Part shown: piece by piece, positions 47,115-59,792 of the stretch
How the letters are laid out: every line of letters begins with the position of its first letter
Numbering within the stretch: the stretch's first letter is position 1
Source: Monoplex corrugatus
Taxonomy: Eukaryota > Mollusca > Gastropoda > Littorinimorpha > Ranellidae
DNA: 64,000 nucleotides
Assembly (NCBI GenBank): GCA_030674185.1
Contig: JAPXFY010000031.1
Coordinates: 43,635,085 to 43,699,084 of the forward strand
Direction: 5' to 3'
Notes under the pieces: model-generated
What the model was told of the DNA's origin: nothing
What the model saw: the letters and a program-made list of their open reading frames with translations, nothing else
Database searches by the model: none
Position numbers and translations under genes: made by a program

Positions 47115-48740
47115 TGCATGTGTGTACATGCATGAGAGGGAGAGAGAGGTGGAGAAAGTGTGTGTGAGAGAGAGAGAGCATGTGTGTGCGGTGTGTGTGA
47201 GAGAGAGAGAGAGAATGAAGCCAAGAATTCATGGTAGTAATATTGCGGAAATGTTTAAATGGTGGTAGAATAGAATTAAAATATGTCTACCACGTTTGTA
47301 CTTACCTTGAACTCGGGTATATTTGTAAAGTAAATGGTGTGTGGGTATGTGTGTTTGAGCATGCGTATTTGAGCATGCATGCGTGTGTGTGTGTTTGTGC
47401 GTGTGTGAGAGACTTTAGTGTGCTTTGAATGTCAAGAAAAAGTATTATAGTTAGTGTTTGCTAACTTAAATCATAATTTTAAAATGTCTTTTCTTTTGAA
47501 TATCAGTTCTGTTTTGAGTTTTCTGTTTCTTGTTTTTTGTTTGTTTGTTTTTGTTTGATCTATTTTCTTCTTCTTCTCTCTCTTTTCATTGTGATAGTAG
47601 CAATAGTATTGAATGAACAGCTGCACCATCTTGTGTACAGCTGACACTTGACCATTTGTCAAATAACACAAAAGACAAGTCCAACTGGGCATGGTGGTGT
47701 TGTGTGTTGGAGGAATGTCAGAGTGATTGGACCAGGTGTGTGTCTGTGTATAATCTGGTCACTTTACATCAGATTTAGTAAGGGGTAGTCTGTGTGAGGA
47801 AAGACACTTGACGTAAGACGGTGGGGTTGCCATTTTAAAAACGTCCATAAGACTGAGAGGTCTGGTTGGCATGGAGATACTCCTCCCAACGTCCAGTTCG
47901 ACTGCATGTTGGCATGGAGATACTCCTCCCGCCATCCACTTCAACTGCATGAGTTTAAGTTCAACTGGAGAAAAACTCAGTTGGTGCATATGGACTCAGA
48001 CTGTCCAGCTGTTAATGGATGTCTGACCCTGTTCAGGGTTGTGGAAGGTAAAGGAGGGAGGAAAAGATGGGACACCACCCTCATGATAGCGGTCCTTAAA
48101 AACATTCAAGTCTTGACCACTTCACTCCCCTACAACCTTAGGGTTATGGGACGACCATTACCTTTACATGGATGTAGTCATCTACCACTTAATTTACTTT
48201 GGCAGCTGTTAAGAATGTTTATACTGTAGAATTACAAAACTGTACAGGCAAGTTTATCCTTCAGTGAATATGAGCTAGTCTGTGACAGAAAGCATGCAGT
48301 AAAGAATTCATCCATTGGTGAATGGTGTATAGTTTTAGCACTTTCACTTAATAAGTTATATGATTAAACAATCCTTCCCAGAACTGGTTACTCCCTTCCC
48401 AGAGTCGGTTACTGACAAGAGGAGTTCATCAGCATGAGCGTTGGCAATGTGATTGGGCAGATGACAGTTACAGGAAATGAGGTGTTGGTAGATAGGAGGA
48501 AGTTTGAGTCCTTCATCTTTGCTTAATGACAGTTAAGCGTTTATGATTTCTAGCACTTCCCTAATTGGTCTTTTTGAATTGCATTTTCTGTAGGCCAGAA
48601 TTTTTATGTTTCTCCATGAAAGTCAATGTCCCGTTTCTTCACAGTATTCTATTCATAACTGAGTCACAGAGAGTGTCTAAGAAAGCATGAGGTCCTTGTA
48701 CTGTTTTGATGCTCTTTCACTGTAGTGCATGGTCTGCTGG
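45081..48740. other. No gene seen; several GT microsatellites
   Basis: Intergenic or extended UTR. It contains (GT)n at about 46339-46379 and 46499-46557, mixed GC/GT/GA runs at about 47083-47215, and a 45-bp direct duplication with GGCATGGAGATACTCCTCCC near 47869 and 47912. Short open frames here have no support. Confidence 0.5.
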
Positions 48741-48742
48741 CA

Positions 48743-50105
48743 TCTCTCCCATGTAGTTTTTTTTATGCTCTTTCACTTCAGTACTTTGGTGTTCTAGCAT
48801 CTCTATCACGTTGTGTTTTGATGCTCTTTCACTTCAGTACTTTGGTGTTCTAGCATCTCTATCACGTTGTGTTTTGATGCTTTTTACTTCAGTACTTTGG
48901 TGTTCTAGCATCTCTATCATGTTGTGTTTTGATGCTCTTTCACTTCAGTACTTTGGTGTTCTAGCATCTCTATCACGTTGTGTTTTGATGCTCTTTTACT
49001 TCAGTACTTTGGTGTTCTAGCATCTCTATCACGTTGTGTTTTGATGCTCTTTCACTTCAGTACTTTGGTGTTCTAGCATCTCTATCACGTTGTGTTTTGA
49101 TGCTCTTTCACTTCAGTACTTTGGTGTTCTAGCATCTCTATCACGTTGTGTTTTGATGCTCTTTCACTTCAGTACTTTGGTGTTCTAGCATCTCTATCAC
49201 GTTGTGTTTTGATGCTCTTTCACTTCAGTACTTTGGTGTTCTAGCATCTCTATCACGTTGTGTTTTGATGCTCTTTCACTTCAGTACTTTGGTGTTCTAG
49301 CATCTCTATCACGTTGTGTTTTGATGCTCTTTCACTTCAGTACTTTGGTGTTCTAGCATCTCTATCACGTTGTGTTTTGATGCTCTTTCATTCTGATGCC
49401 TGACAAAGTGACATGCTGCCATGCTGGCATCTCTCTCATGTTGTGTTCTGATGCTAGCTCTTTCATTCTGACACATGACATGCTGGCATCTCTCTCATGT
49501 TGTGTTCTGATGCTAGCTCTTTTATTCTGACACATGACATGCTGGCATCTCTCTCATGTTGTGTTCTTATGCTAGCTCTTTCATTCTGACACATGACATG
49601 CTGGCATCTCTCTCATGTTGTGTTCTGATGCTAGCTCTTTTATTCTGATGCATGACATACTGGCATCTCTCTCATGTTGTGTTCTGATGCTAGCTCTTTT
49701 ATTCTGACACATGACATGCTGCCGTGCTGGCATCTCTCTCATGTTGTGTTCTGATGCTAGCTCTTTTATTCTGACACATGACATGCTGGCATCTCTATCA
49801 CGTTGTGTTTTGATGCTCTTTCACTTCAGTACTTTGGTGTTCTAGCATCTCTATCACGTTGTGTTTTGATGCTCTTTCATTCTGATGCCTGACAAAGTGA
49901 CATGCTGCCATGCTGGCATCTCTCTCATGTTGTGTTCTGATGCTAGCTCTTTCATTCTGACACATGACATGCTGGCATCTCTCTCATGTTGTGTTCTGAT
50001 GCTAGCTCTTTCATTCTGACACATGACATGCTGGCATCTCTCTCATGTTGTGTTCTGATGCTAGCTCTTTCATTCTGATGCATGACATGCTGGCATCTCT
50101 CCTTA
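48743..50105. repeat. Two related minisatellites, 56-bp and ~59-bp units, interleaved
   Basis: The A unit (56 bp) contains GTACTTTGGTGTTCTAGCAT and ATCACGTTGTGTTTTGATGC and fills about 48743-49385. The B unit (~59 bp) contains CTCATGTTGTGTTCTGATGC and ATTCTGACACATGACATGC and fills about 49386-49790. A short A block then a second B block follow to 50105. A and B share the GTTGTGTTYTGATGCT core, so they are diverged versions of one repeat. Confidence 0.95.
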
Positions 50106-50177
50106 GCGCACACCTTTCATGATGTTAATGGCTCAGTGTGTTTGTTGTCCTATCTGATTTTGACATTCTGATCTTCA

Positions 50178-50302
50178 TAGAGATTTTATGAGGGCAATGA
50201 GGTGTGTTGGAAAGCCCATTGTCTCAAGGGTAGCAAACAGCTTTTGATGGTCAACGTAGTCAAAGGCATTGCTGTAGTCAATGAGGATGATGTACACCTG
50301 AT
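50178..50302 (-). mobile_element. LINE reverse-transcriptase fragment (palm motif A)
   Basis: The minus strand reads VYIILIDYSNAFDYVDHQKL, then FATLETMGFPTHLIALIKS before a stop. This is the RT block with the catalytic Asp of motif A (IDY.NAFD.VDH) and the following helix, as in RTE and related LINEs. Only about 40 codons are recognisable. Confidence 0.85.
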
Positions 50303-51759
50303 GAAGACCATGCTAACTGCAAAATACTCAACAGAGTGGTCAAGAAATCAATTAAAAGATGTCAACGCCACTGTCACATCCACCCTATCCCGGTACACTG
50401 TCGAATGACCATTGTCCTCTTTGTCTCAATGCTCCGCAGCATCCAGGCCATCCTCTCTGCACAGCCTGTCTTTGCGTGCCTGGTTGTATTCCCCAGTTCA
50501 CAGTTTTTATACCTTGTCAGTGTTTCTCTGTTTTGATCAAAAGTGTTTACCACTCATTCTTTACTTGCATTGTGCTCCTCTCTGATCCTTGAAACATATC
50601 ACTTTCCTTTTTCGCTGATTTATACAGCTTTTGGAAGTCTTGTTTTCCTCCCCATCATAATCACTGACTGGCAGGTGCCACTCTCTTATCACCCAATAGT
50701 CCGTGTTCCCAAACATATTTTTTCTACTTCGTTTTGTTTTTAACATTCATTCTATCAATTATTTGCAGGAAGGCCTTTCTTTCAGCATTTCAGTGTTCTT
50801 TCATGAACCTGCAATCATTTGTTATGATCAAAATGGTCAAGATAAAGTTTTCCCCCCTCAGCAGATAGTTGTATTCGGATTCCGCCACACTACCTATCCC
50901 AGCACCTGCAACATGCACAAATAACTGACGCACCAGCATTGCAATCAAAGCACACAACAGATTCATACAAGGGGAAAAAGAAACTGGCGCACGCACTACA
51001 CAGAGACTGACTTTCATTTATTGCACACAATCTCAGTGTGGGAAGAAAAATACCAGAAACACATTCATGCGTTCTACAGCAAACTATTCCATTGATGCAA
51101 ATATAAACTCTGTAGCGTAAACTCATGTCAAACTGATACAGCACACATAAATATAGCAAATGTACAAACCATTTCAAACAATGATAAGCATGCTGAAAAC
51201 CAACAACAAAATTCATTCACTATTACACGCTTTCCTCTGCATGCATTCTACTTTATAAAAATTAGAGATCCCAAGGAATTTCTTCATTATTGTCAGCAGA
51301 GGTTCAGTAAGCTGTTTCCCGAGCATGTTCGATCAAAATGAACACTACTCACCATGACCGAAATGACCCAGCAACAACGCCAAGTCTTCTCTGGCAGGAT
51401 GCCTCACTGATGGCTACTAACAGACTCTCTTCCTCGTTGTCTCTAGGGATTACAGATTTGCTGAACAAATTGGATAAAACCGGATTTTACTTCACACCAG
51501 TGAAGTGTCTTCTTTGGTGGGTGGCTTTGTGGCTACTTGACAGTGAGGGCTCCTGCAAAGTACCTGGCACTGAGACTGGAATGAATCAGGATTTGGTGCG
51601 GCACTGGACTGGACTGAGTGAGGGACATGAGTGCAATGCAACAAACAGAACAAAACTTTAAAAAAGAAAACTTTTTCTTGTATAATTTAAAGATGAAGCA
51701 AAAAATGACCTATCTGTGGTCTAAAATAACTTGTAAAAATCGCTAGAATCGCCCTCTCT
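50303..51759. other. No gene seen
   Basis: AT-rich non-coding sequence. Short open frames lack splice context or recognisable domains. Confidence 0.5.
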
Positions 51760-51945
51760 CTCCCGCAGCCTGTCCATAAGCTGTAAAAACTGAACTCTTT
51801 CACTCCCTCACCCTATTCACCAGCTTCCTGCAGGAAGCTGGTAGATAGGGTGAAAGAGTGAAAGGATTAAGTTTTTGCTTTGCTATCATGGTTGACGATG
51901 CGGGATGCTGGTGGATAGGGTAAGGTATCAAACGGATAAAAAGAC
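51760..51945. mobile_element. TTAA-type foldback element, most palindromic copy
   Basis: Centre at 51819-51842 is a perfect 24-bp palindrome built on AGCTTCCTGCAGGAAGCT. Arms continue outward as CTTTCACTCCCTCACCCTAT on the left and ATAGGGTGAAAGAGTGAAAG on the right, followed by GATTAAGTTTTTGCTTTGCT and GGATGCTGGTGGATAGGG. The right part is nearly the unit of the satellite at 13.9-15.0 kb. Confidence 0.75.
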
Positions 51946-52362
51946 GAGGGGGAGAATCTCTGCAAATGCTGAATGCTGGTGTGATGATGTTTCATCATGC
52001 ACAAATACACCACATAATTTTATTTTCACCCTATTCATTTTATAACTGACCTACAGCTGCATACAAACTTCATTTACGATGGGGTATTCGCCACATGGCA
52101 AGCACAAACATCTTTGTCAACAACAAATTGGAAAAGCTATATTCAACACACACACACACACACACACACACATGCACACATACCTGTCCCATAACTCTGA
52201 GGTTGTAGGGGGTGAGGTGGTAGAGACCTCAACATTTCTAAGAGCCAGCATTATGAAGATGGTGCCCATATCCTCTCTCTCACTGCTTTACCTTCCCTGA
52301 CTCCTAAAACATTACTGAGCCCAGTCTAATTCACCTTCCTTTCCTTGCACGCGCATGTGCGT

Positions 52363-52398
<36 letters not shown>

Positions 52399-54512
52399 GA
52401 GGGGTAAAGACTACGTATCCAGGCCATTCAGTCTTTCACAGCTATGCATAACAGACCATCACAAAATATGTAATAATAACAATGATTCTTCTACTAGCAA
52501 ATGCACAATACCCATGCTTAAGTCATTAAAGGCTTCACATGTATTCGCAACAGAACATCAAAACACACAGAAGACAAAAAAATTTTTCAATTATAGAAGA
52601 AAATCTACAGACTTGCATCCATTTTTTTCTGATTTGATGACCTTGACGACAAAAACGCAACTGCCAAAATGGCAGGGTATTTCAAAACGTTTGTAGAAGA
52701 ATAGCAGCATGTACAACCATTTTCAGTTTTCCCACTGTTCTGACAGTTGTGCAATATACCCACAGCTGTTGGTGCACAGGTACATATCAGACATTCTGCA
52801 CAGGGTTCCATGAGGTATGCCAACAGCAAAACCTTGCTGCTTCACACTTAACACACACTCCAGTTTCTCACAAACATGTCTCCAAATTCATGACCCTCAA
52901 CAACAACAAAAAACTGCAGTTTCTTTTTTTACTTGCTGTTTTTGGTGGCCCATTTTCTACATCACCTGTGTGTCACTGCTCACACACTATTCATTTTCAA
53001 CACACCTCCAAACCTGCTACCACTGAGGTCACCGTAAAACTGGCATGAAGGACCACAGAACCGGGGACACTTTTCCACAGGCACACTCCAGTTTCTGAAG
53101 ATGTTTTAAAATCAAATTTATATAAACACTTGGCAAATGAACGAATTATTCAATGCATGCTTTGTGTTCCAGAATGGCTCATATTCACTTCATGGAGATG
53201 ATGATATCTGAATAATATTCAATACATGTACTTTAACTTGTTTAAGCCTCAGATGAAAACATCTCAAAAATCAAGCAAAAAACTACGCACAATAATAACT
53301 TTCAGATAAACACATATCAAAGTTGATTGAAACACTGCCCACAATACGTAATAATCCAGTTTCTGACAAAGACGTCCTCAAATCAGGTCTGACAAAAATG
53401 TCTCAAAATGGAGTCAAAAACACTTACCACAACACACACTTCAACTTCTGTAAATGTCTCAAATCATGACAGTGCTTCACCGTTGTGTAATCCACTATAC
53501 ATCATGCAACATGACCCTGCCTCATAGGACACACATGCCCAAGTCTCCGTAGATCACATGGATGGCATAAAGGTCATTGAGGAGAGCTTTTTCAAGTCTC
53601 ACTGAGGACAGCTTATTCAAGTCTCTGAGGAGAGCTTTCTCAGGTGTCTCGTTTTGTTTTACCACACCCAACAGAGTCTACAACACAAGTTAAGCTCCTC
53701 TTCAGTGGACTCATTAGATTTGTTGCCTCTCTCACCTTCACTGAAGACTGTGTCTCATCACTAAAGGAGAAAGGGGAGAGAGAAAAACAGGAATCACCGT
53801 TCAGTGGTCAGTCACACAAGACATTCTCTCACATCATCTGTAGGAAGACCTGTACCTACGATTTTTTCTCTCATGTTCCACTGCAACATGTAGCATGTCT
53901 GCTCTCATGTCCACCAGAGCCTACAGAAATACCCATCACCATCACTGTTAAATTACATATCTAAATCAAGATGACTGACGACACTATTGAAAAAGATCAA
54001 ACCTTGAAACACAACAAAACTGAAGACCAATAAATGTTCTGACTTGTGAATTAAACAGCAATTTTTTAAAATCTGTTTACATGAACTGTGCTTCAGTATT
54101 TATCACAATCATGAAACTCAGGCCAAATACACAGAGATGAACAATCATAAAATTCCAATGACAAGCAGATAGAGAGGAACAATCATAAAAATCCAATGAC
54201 AAGAGCATACAGATGCTCAATCATAAAAATCCAGTGACGATAAAATAATGATCAACGGTCATGACACGCTCTTCCGAGGGACAGCAGCCCCATTTTCACT
54301 TGGAATTTTTTTGCTCAGACATAAATATACCATAACATCATAATATTTCACATGACCACACACATACATAAATACAATCAAATCAAAGAACATTATAAGC
54401 AACAATATCCATAAATGATAAGAAAGAAAAAAATGAACAGTTACAATCAAATTCAAAAACAATAATAATGGTTATGGATCAATCCATTCACAGCCACGAG
54501 CTGCCATGTGCT
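51946..54512. other. No gene seen; (CA)n runs and dispersed short repeats
   Basis: (CA)n at about 52147-52171 and 52364-52396. A 27-30 bp motif with GAGGAGAGCTTTYTCA occurs three times at about 53578-53642. A motif with CCAGTTTCTGA and ATGTCTC recurs near 52860, 53087, 53356 and 53440. A three-copy ATCATAAAAATCCAATGACA motif lies at 54140-54240. No coding signal. Confidence 0.5.
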
Positions 54513-54682
54513 GTTAACTCTTTGACTCCTGCACCTTGTCCACCAGCATCCTGCATTGTCAACCATGCTAGCGAAGCAAAAACTTAACTTCACCGTATGC
54601 AAGAAGCTGGTGGACAGGGTGAGTGAGTCAAAGGGTTAAGTTTTTGCAGTTGGTGAATTGGGTGCAGGGGTCAAAGGATTAA
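54513..54682. mobile_element. TTAA-type foldback element
   Basis: TTAACTCTTTGACTCCTGCA at 54513 and a terminal TCAAAGGATTAA ending at 54682. The internal mirror is GTCCACCAGCATCCTGCA against AGAAGCTGGTGGACAGGGTG. TTAA at both ends fits TTAA target-site duplication. Confidence 0.75.
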
Positions 54683-54819
54683 TTTATCAAATTTTCAACC
54701 AGCCTTCAGCTTTAGCAATGAGTATGTATCTCATCAAATCCTGCTTCTCACTGTGTTCAGGTATGAAATACAAAGTCAAACACTGACAACTGACTACATA
54801 TCTCTCGCTCTCTCTTACA

Positions 54820-54832
54820 CACACACATGCAC

Positions 54833-54881
<49 letters not shown>
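54820..54881. repeat. (CA)n microsatellite
   Basis: Dinucleotide run. Confidence 0.95.
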
Positions 54882-54987
54882 ATAAAGTCTGCTAGTAGCA
54901 TACTGTATGTCACTAAACCACAAGTACGTGTGCCAACTGTTTTCTGACGCTCTTGCTCACATTTTGGTGGACCTTATCATCACCATT

Positions 54988-55052
54988 TTAACCCTCTGAC
55001 TCCCTCAGCCTATCCACCACACTCCCCCAGACTGAGAAAGTCAAAGGGTTAA
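54988..55052. mobile_element. TTAA-type foldback element, 65-bp minimal copy
   Basis: TTAACCCTCTGACTCCCTCA at the left and GAAAGTCAAAGGGTTAA at the right, with only about 30 bp between the ends. An internally deleted copy that keeps both termini and both TTAAs. Confidence 0.75.
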
Positions 55053-55237
55053 TGGTGAGACAATACAATAATAAAATAAATGTACCCACAACAAACAGCA
55101 ATAACAATAAACACGTTTGCCACACACAAACCTGGACATTAAATCGTCAACAACAAAAGAAATAATATAAAACACAGATCACTCAATTTTGTGGATTGTA
55201 TAAAAGCACATAGTACCACATAAAACAGCAACCAAAT

Positions 55238-55240
<3 letters not shown>

Positions 55241-55301
<61 letters not shown>

Positions 55302-55361
55302 CAGTATTACATGACATTAAAAACAATCAAACGATAAAATACAGCTAAGAAGGCTACACAC

Positions 55362-55403
<42 letters not shown>

Positions 55404-55471
55404 CACACACACACACACACACACACAAATACACAAACGAGACACACACACACACACACACAACACACACA
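55241..55471. repeat. Three (CA)n blocks
   Basis: About 55241-55300, 55362-55426 and 55443-55471, separated by unique sequence. Confidence 0.95.
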
Positions 55472-56300
55472 CATGCACATGCAGACAGACTGTTATTGTT
55501 TTTTAAAGCTTAGTCAACAGCACAGAACCACATCATGGCTATTACCATTTCAAAACATACATAGTATTGCATTAAAACAAATAAAAAAACCAAAAACACC
55601 ATTTGGAAAAAAATTTAAATATCTGGTACACACATCAATGCATTCATGCACAAAATCTAAGGATACACCCCTGGCGTTGACCACTCCATCCAATTTATCA
55701 CCAGGAGGGTTAAAAAAACCAAACTTGACTACAAATGCAAACATAACTACAGACTCTTAAAACACATAAAAACAGCCCAAAATTACCTAAAATTGCTTCT
55801 GCACATCGCATTTCCTTACAGCCAAATATGAATTAAGACATGTACCCAATTATCGATCCTAAGAGAAAGTAATAAGGCTTTACAGAACATGTACAGGTGA
55901 ATGGACCAGCATGGCAGAAAATGATAGAAAGCAACGGAGCAAGGCAGAAACAAAGAGAGTGACAGAAAAGGAGAACTTTCTAGCACAGAATTTCCAGAAG
56001 GTAGAGATAGTATTTATACCGAAAGAACCCCCAGCATCCTCATGACGAGAAACTTGACAGATTAACCCTATCCCATTCACTCCGGCTGCATCTGGCCAAA
56101 CACAGCTCTCCCGCATCTGTTCACTCCGGCCGCACGTTTGCACACATGGCCAGTACTTTTCCGTCACGCTGTAACCATGGGCTAGCTCACTCTGAATGGG
56201 TGAAATTTGGTGGGTAGATCCACGAAGGACCAATGCACCGTTAACACTAAATTAGGACGCCACCACTGGCATCATTCACAAGAGAGAAGAAGGTTATGAG
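55472..56300. other. No gene seen; possible terminal repeat at 56064
   Basis: Non-coding. TTAACCCTATCCCATTCACT at 56064 resembles the terminus of TTAA-specific transposons. Confidence 0.35.
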
Positions 56301-56304
56301 CGCA

Positions 56305-56405
56305 TTCCATTCTTGTCTTTGTGCGAACAAGAAAGATGGCGAATACTAGGGGAAGTTTCACTGCAAGCTATGCAAATGGGAGAGGGTTAAAACCACACCA
56401 AACAC
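56305..56405 (+). pseudogene. Possible Cys-rich fragment (transposase-like), broken
   Basis: One frame reads CLCANKKDGEY, a stop, then GKFHCKLCKWERVKTT. The Cys-x-Cys ... His-Cys-x-x-Cys spacing is zinc-finger-like and recalls the C-terminal Cys-rich domain of piggyBac transposases. It lies 240 bp from a TTAACCC end. Too short to be sure; it could be chance. Confidence 0.25.
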
Positions 56406-56559
56406 AAAATCAAGCCACAGAGACTTGCATGTTGAAGGTGTTGAGATCAACATATGAATGGACTTTTCCCAGACGGACACTTAGCAAGTCACCAGCCATC
56501 TGACAGGCTTCTTGATGATCAAAACACACAGGGAAGTTTTCTGGACAAAAAACCTCACA

Positions 56560-56735
56560 TGACTAACTGTTTGACTCCTGCAACCTGTCCATCAGCATCC
56601 TCAGTTGTCAGCCATGCCAACAAAGCAAAAAGTTAACCCTTTGACTCTGTCACCCTGGATAGGGTGAAGGAGTCAAAGGGTTAAGTTTCTGCAGTTGGTG
56701 ATAGGGTAAGGGAGTAAAAGGTCAAAAGGTACGAC
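56560..56735. mobile_element. TTAA-type foldback element with perfect-ended 52-bp hairpin
   Basis: The inner hairpin 56633-56684 runs TTAACCCTTTGACTCTGTCA, a short loop with GGAT, and back through GAGTCAAAGGGTTAA. Flanking modules (ATCAGCATCCTCAGTTGTCA, CAACAAAGCAAAAAG, GGTGATAGGGTAAGGGAGT) match the copy at 54.5 kb. Confidence 0.75.
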
Positions 56736-56899
56736 CAATTCATCCATACTGTCCACCAGGTGCAAACCATCATCACAGCAGTTATTACTTCTGCATAAAG
56801 TTCAATAAATGCCTACTGTAGCTTTTTTATTATTTTTGTATGTTATGTTCACATACAACTTATCTGAAAATATACTCAAGTTGTTTGTCATTACACATA

Positions 56900-57245
56900 T
56901 GTATGTACACACATACATACATACATAGGCCTACATACATACATACATGCACACATGCATGCAAATGCATACACATATATACATGCTTACATGTTACATT
57001 TATCTATACACAGACATATGTATTCATGCACATATGAACATGCACACACACACATATAAACACACATTTACATACAAATGAACATGTATGTATGCACACA
57101 CACACAAACACACACACTCTATCTCTCTCTCTCACACTCTCATTTTTTCTCACACACACACACTCTCTCTCTCTCACACACACTACACTCTCTCTCTCAC
57201 TCTCTCTTTCTCCCCCTTTCTTTCTATCACTCTCTCTCTCTCTCA
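56900..57245. repeat. (ACAT)n, then (CA)n and (CT)n tracts
   Basis: Compound simple sequence leading into the 37-bp minisatellite. Confidence 0.9.
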
Positions 57246-58205
57246 TGCATGGAAGAAGACAAAGAAAATCAGCCATGATGTGCCAAGCACAGAAGACAAG
57301 AAAATCAGCCATGATGTGCCAAGCACAGGAGAAGACAAAGAAAATCAGCCATGATGTGCCAAGCACAGGAGAAGACAAAGAAAATCAGCCATGATGTGCC
57401 AAGCACAGGAGAAGACAAAGAAAATCAGCCATGATGTGCCAAGCACAGAGAAGACAAAGAAAATCAGCCATGTTGTGCCAAGCACAGAAGACAAAGAAAA
57501 TCAGCCATGATATGCCAAGCACAGAAGACAAAGAAAACCAGCCATGATGTGCCAAGCACAGAAGACAAAGAAAATCAGCCATGATGTGCCAAGCACAGAA
57601 GACAAAGAAAACCAGCCATGATGTGCCAAGCACAGAAGACAAAGAAAATCAGCCATGATGTGCCAAGCACAGAAGACAAAGAAAATCAGCCATGATGTGC
57701 CAAGCACAGAAGACAAAGAAAATCAGCCATGATGTGCCAAGCACAGAAGACAAAGAAAATCAGCCATGATGTGCCAAGCACAGAAGACAAAGAAAATCAG
57801 CCATGATGTGCCAAGCACAGAGGAGACAAAGAAAATCAGCCATGATATGCCAAGCACAGAAGACAAAGAAAATCAGCCATGATGAGTCAAGCACAGAAGA
57901 CAAAGAAAATCAGCCATGATGAGTCAAACACAGAAGACAGAAAATCAGCCATGATGTGTCAAACACAGAAGACAGAAAATCAGCCATGATGAGTCAAACA
58001 CAGAAGACAAAGAAAATCAGCCATGATGAGTCAAACACAGAAGACAGAAAATCAGCCATGACGAGTCAAACACAGAAGACAAAGAAAAATCAGCCATGAT
58101 ATGCCAAGCACAGAAGACAAAGAAAATCAGCCATGATGAGTCAAGCACAGAAGACAAAGAAAATCAGCCATGATGTGCCAAGCACAGAAGACAAAGAAAA
58201 TCAGC
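57246..58205. repeat. 37-bp minisatellite, ~25 copies
   Basis: Unit AGAAGACAAAGAAAATCAGC followed by CATGATGTGCCAAGCAC. The distal third has TGATGAGTCAAACAC variants and shortened 32-bp units lacking CAAAG. Confidence 0.97.
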
Positions 58206-58646
58206 TAGGACATCCCATGCAAGCACACAACAAAAGCAAGACAAGATACACATTTCGATAAAATCATTTAACGAAGAATGATTACTAAAAACACAACAAC
58301 GGAGACAGAAGCCTGGCAAGCTCACAAGACCATAGCACAACAAGACACACAAAGAATGGTTATGGTGCCAGCAGAATGCAGCAAGATACAGACACCAGTT
58401 CATGCAGATACAAATACACAAAATAAGATGTCATAAAAAATGTTTTTTTTAACTCAGAACACACAGCAGAATACAGGAAGATATACAAGATGTATGCACA
58501 TGGAGACATACACATTAAAACCACATTAATAAGGCAGTAAAAGTTTTCTAAATTCAAAGAGCCAACAGATATGTAAAATCCACTAAATTATAGATATCAG
58601 CCCAGCAGACACAAAGACACAGCAAGGGATCAACTTAAGCACATGT

Positions 58647-58729
<83 letters not shown>

Positions 58730-58868
58730 GCAAGATACAGCTCACACAGATGTATTAAACATGCAAAGCAAGCACATACCAACAATAACAAAGAGCACAC
58801 ATAGTAAACAAATATCGTGTGAACAGACATTAAAAGAAATAATGAACAAACACACCCACAATAATAAA

Positions 58869-58921
<53 letters not shown>

Positions 58922-59000
58922 CAGCGTTGCATAGAACTAAACAGTTCTTATTAATTTGATCATCCCGATTCACATAACAACAGAAGAGAAAACTTCACGG
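58206..59000. other. No gene seen; two long (CA)n runs
   Basis: (CA)n at about 58648-58727 and 58868-58914. Otherwise A-rich, with no coding signal. Confidence 0.5.
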
Positions 59001-59019
59001 AAATGTATGGTCATCATCA

Positions 59020-59640
59020 TATACCACGCCACATGGACTTGACGATCAAGGCCCGCCACATGAATCTTCTTTTTGTTGCTACAAGTATATCACCCACCCT
59101 CTCTGTCCCCATCCACTCTGCAAAATTGTGTAATATTTTCTCCCTGGGTCTACCTGGTGCTCTTTTTCCCTGTAGCTTTCCCTTTTGTGACTAAGTGCTC
59201 AAATTTCTCTTACCTAATGAAATGTCCTATAAATGTTGCTTGCCTTTTCTTAATCTTCTATTGGTTCTACATAACACAGAAGAACTCTCTTCCTGATGTT
59301 TGTTTATATGCATTTGGTGGTAAGAACACTCTCCAGTTTCTTGAAAGCTTTTTTAGTTTGGCCAATTCTGCTGCATATTTGTAATGTGCATCTGCCATCT
59401 GGTGAGATGACTGTTCCCAGATTTTTACACTTATCAACCTGTCTCGGCGTTGTGCCATTTGCTGTTATTTTGCATGAGGGGATTTCTTGATTTTTATTGA
59501 TTACCAGGACTTCAGTGTTCTTACTGTTTAGCTGTAGCCCTTTATTTATGCTTTCTATCATATTCACAAGATTGAATGTACTAATGACTAACATTGAAAC
59601 TGTCCGTTCATAGCATAGCGTGACATACCCTGTACTGGTG
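59020..59640 (-). mobile_element. RTE-type LINE C-terminal half, decayed
   Basis: The minus strand shows GLQLNSKNTEVLVINK, IPSCKITANGTTPRQVDK, KNLGTVISPDGRCTLQI, RIGQTKKAFKKLESVLT, and, after a deletion, RPREKIL, EWMGTERVGDILVATKRR and FMWRALIVKSMWRGI. These are RT palm/thumb and C-terminal blocks in the right order. The terminal block is the same as at 2-187 and 21.5 kb. Confidence 0.85.
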
Positions 59641-59677
59641 TCATCCTTCAGAACAATAGAAACTACCATTTCAGGCA

Positions 59678-59792
59678 CGCACACACACACATACACACAC
59701 CAAACTTGTACAAACACACACACACATATACACCAAACTTGTACAAATACACACACACACACACGCCAAACTTGTACACACACATACAAACA

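Noticed and set aside
57246..58205. Resemblance to a CRISPR array (short regular repeats)
   Set aside because: Units are directly contiguous with no unique spacers. It is a minisatellite in a eukaryotic genome.
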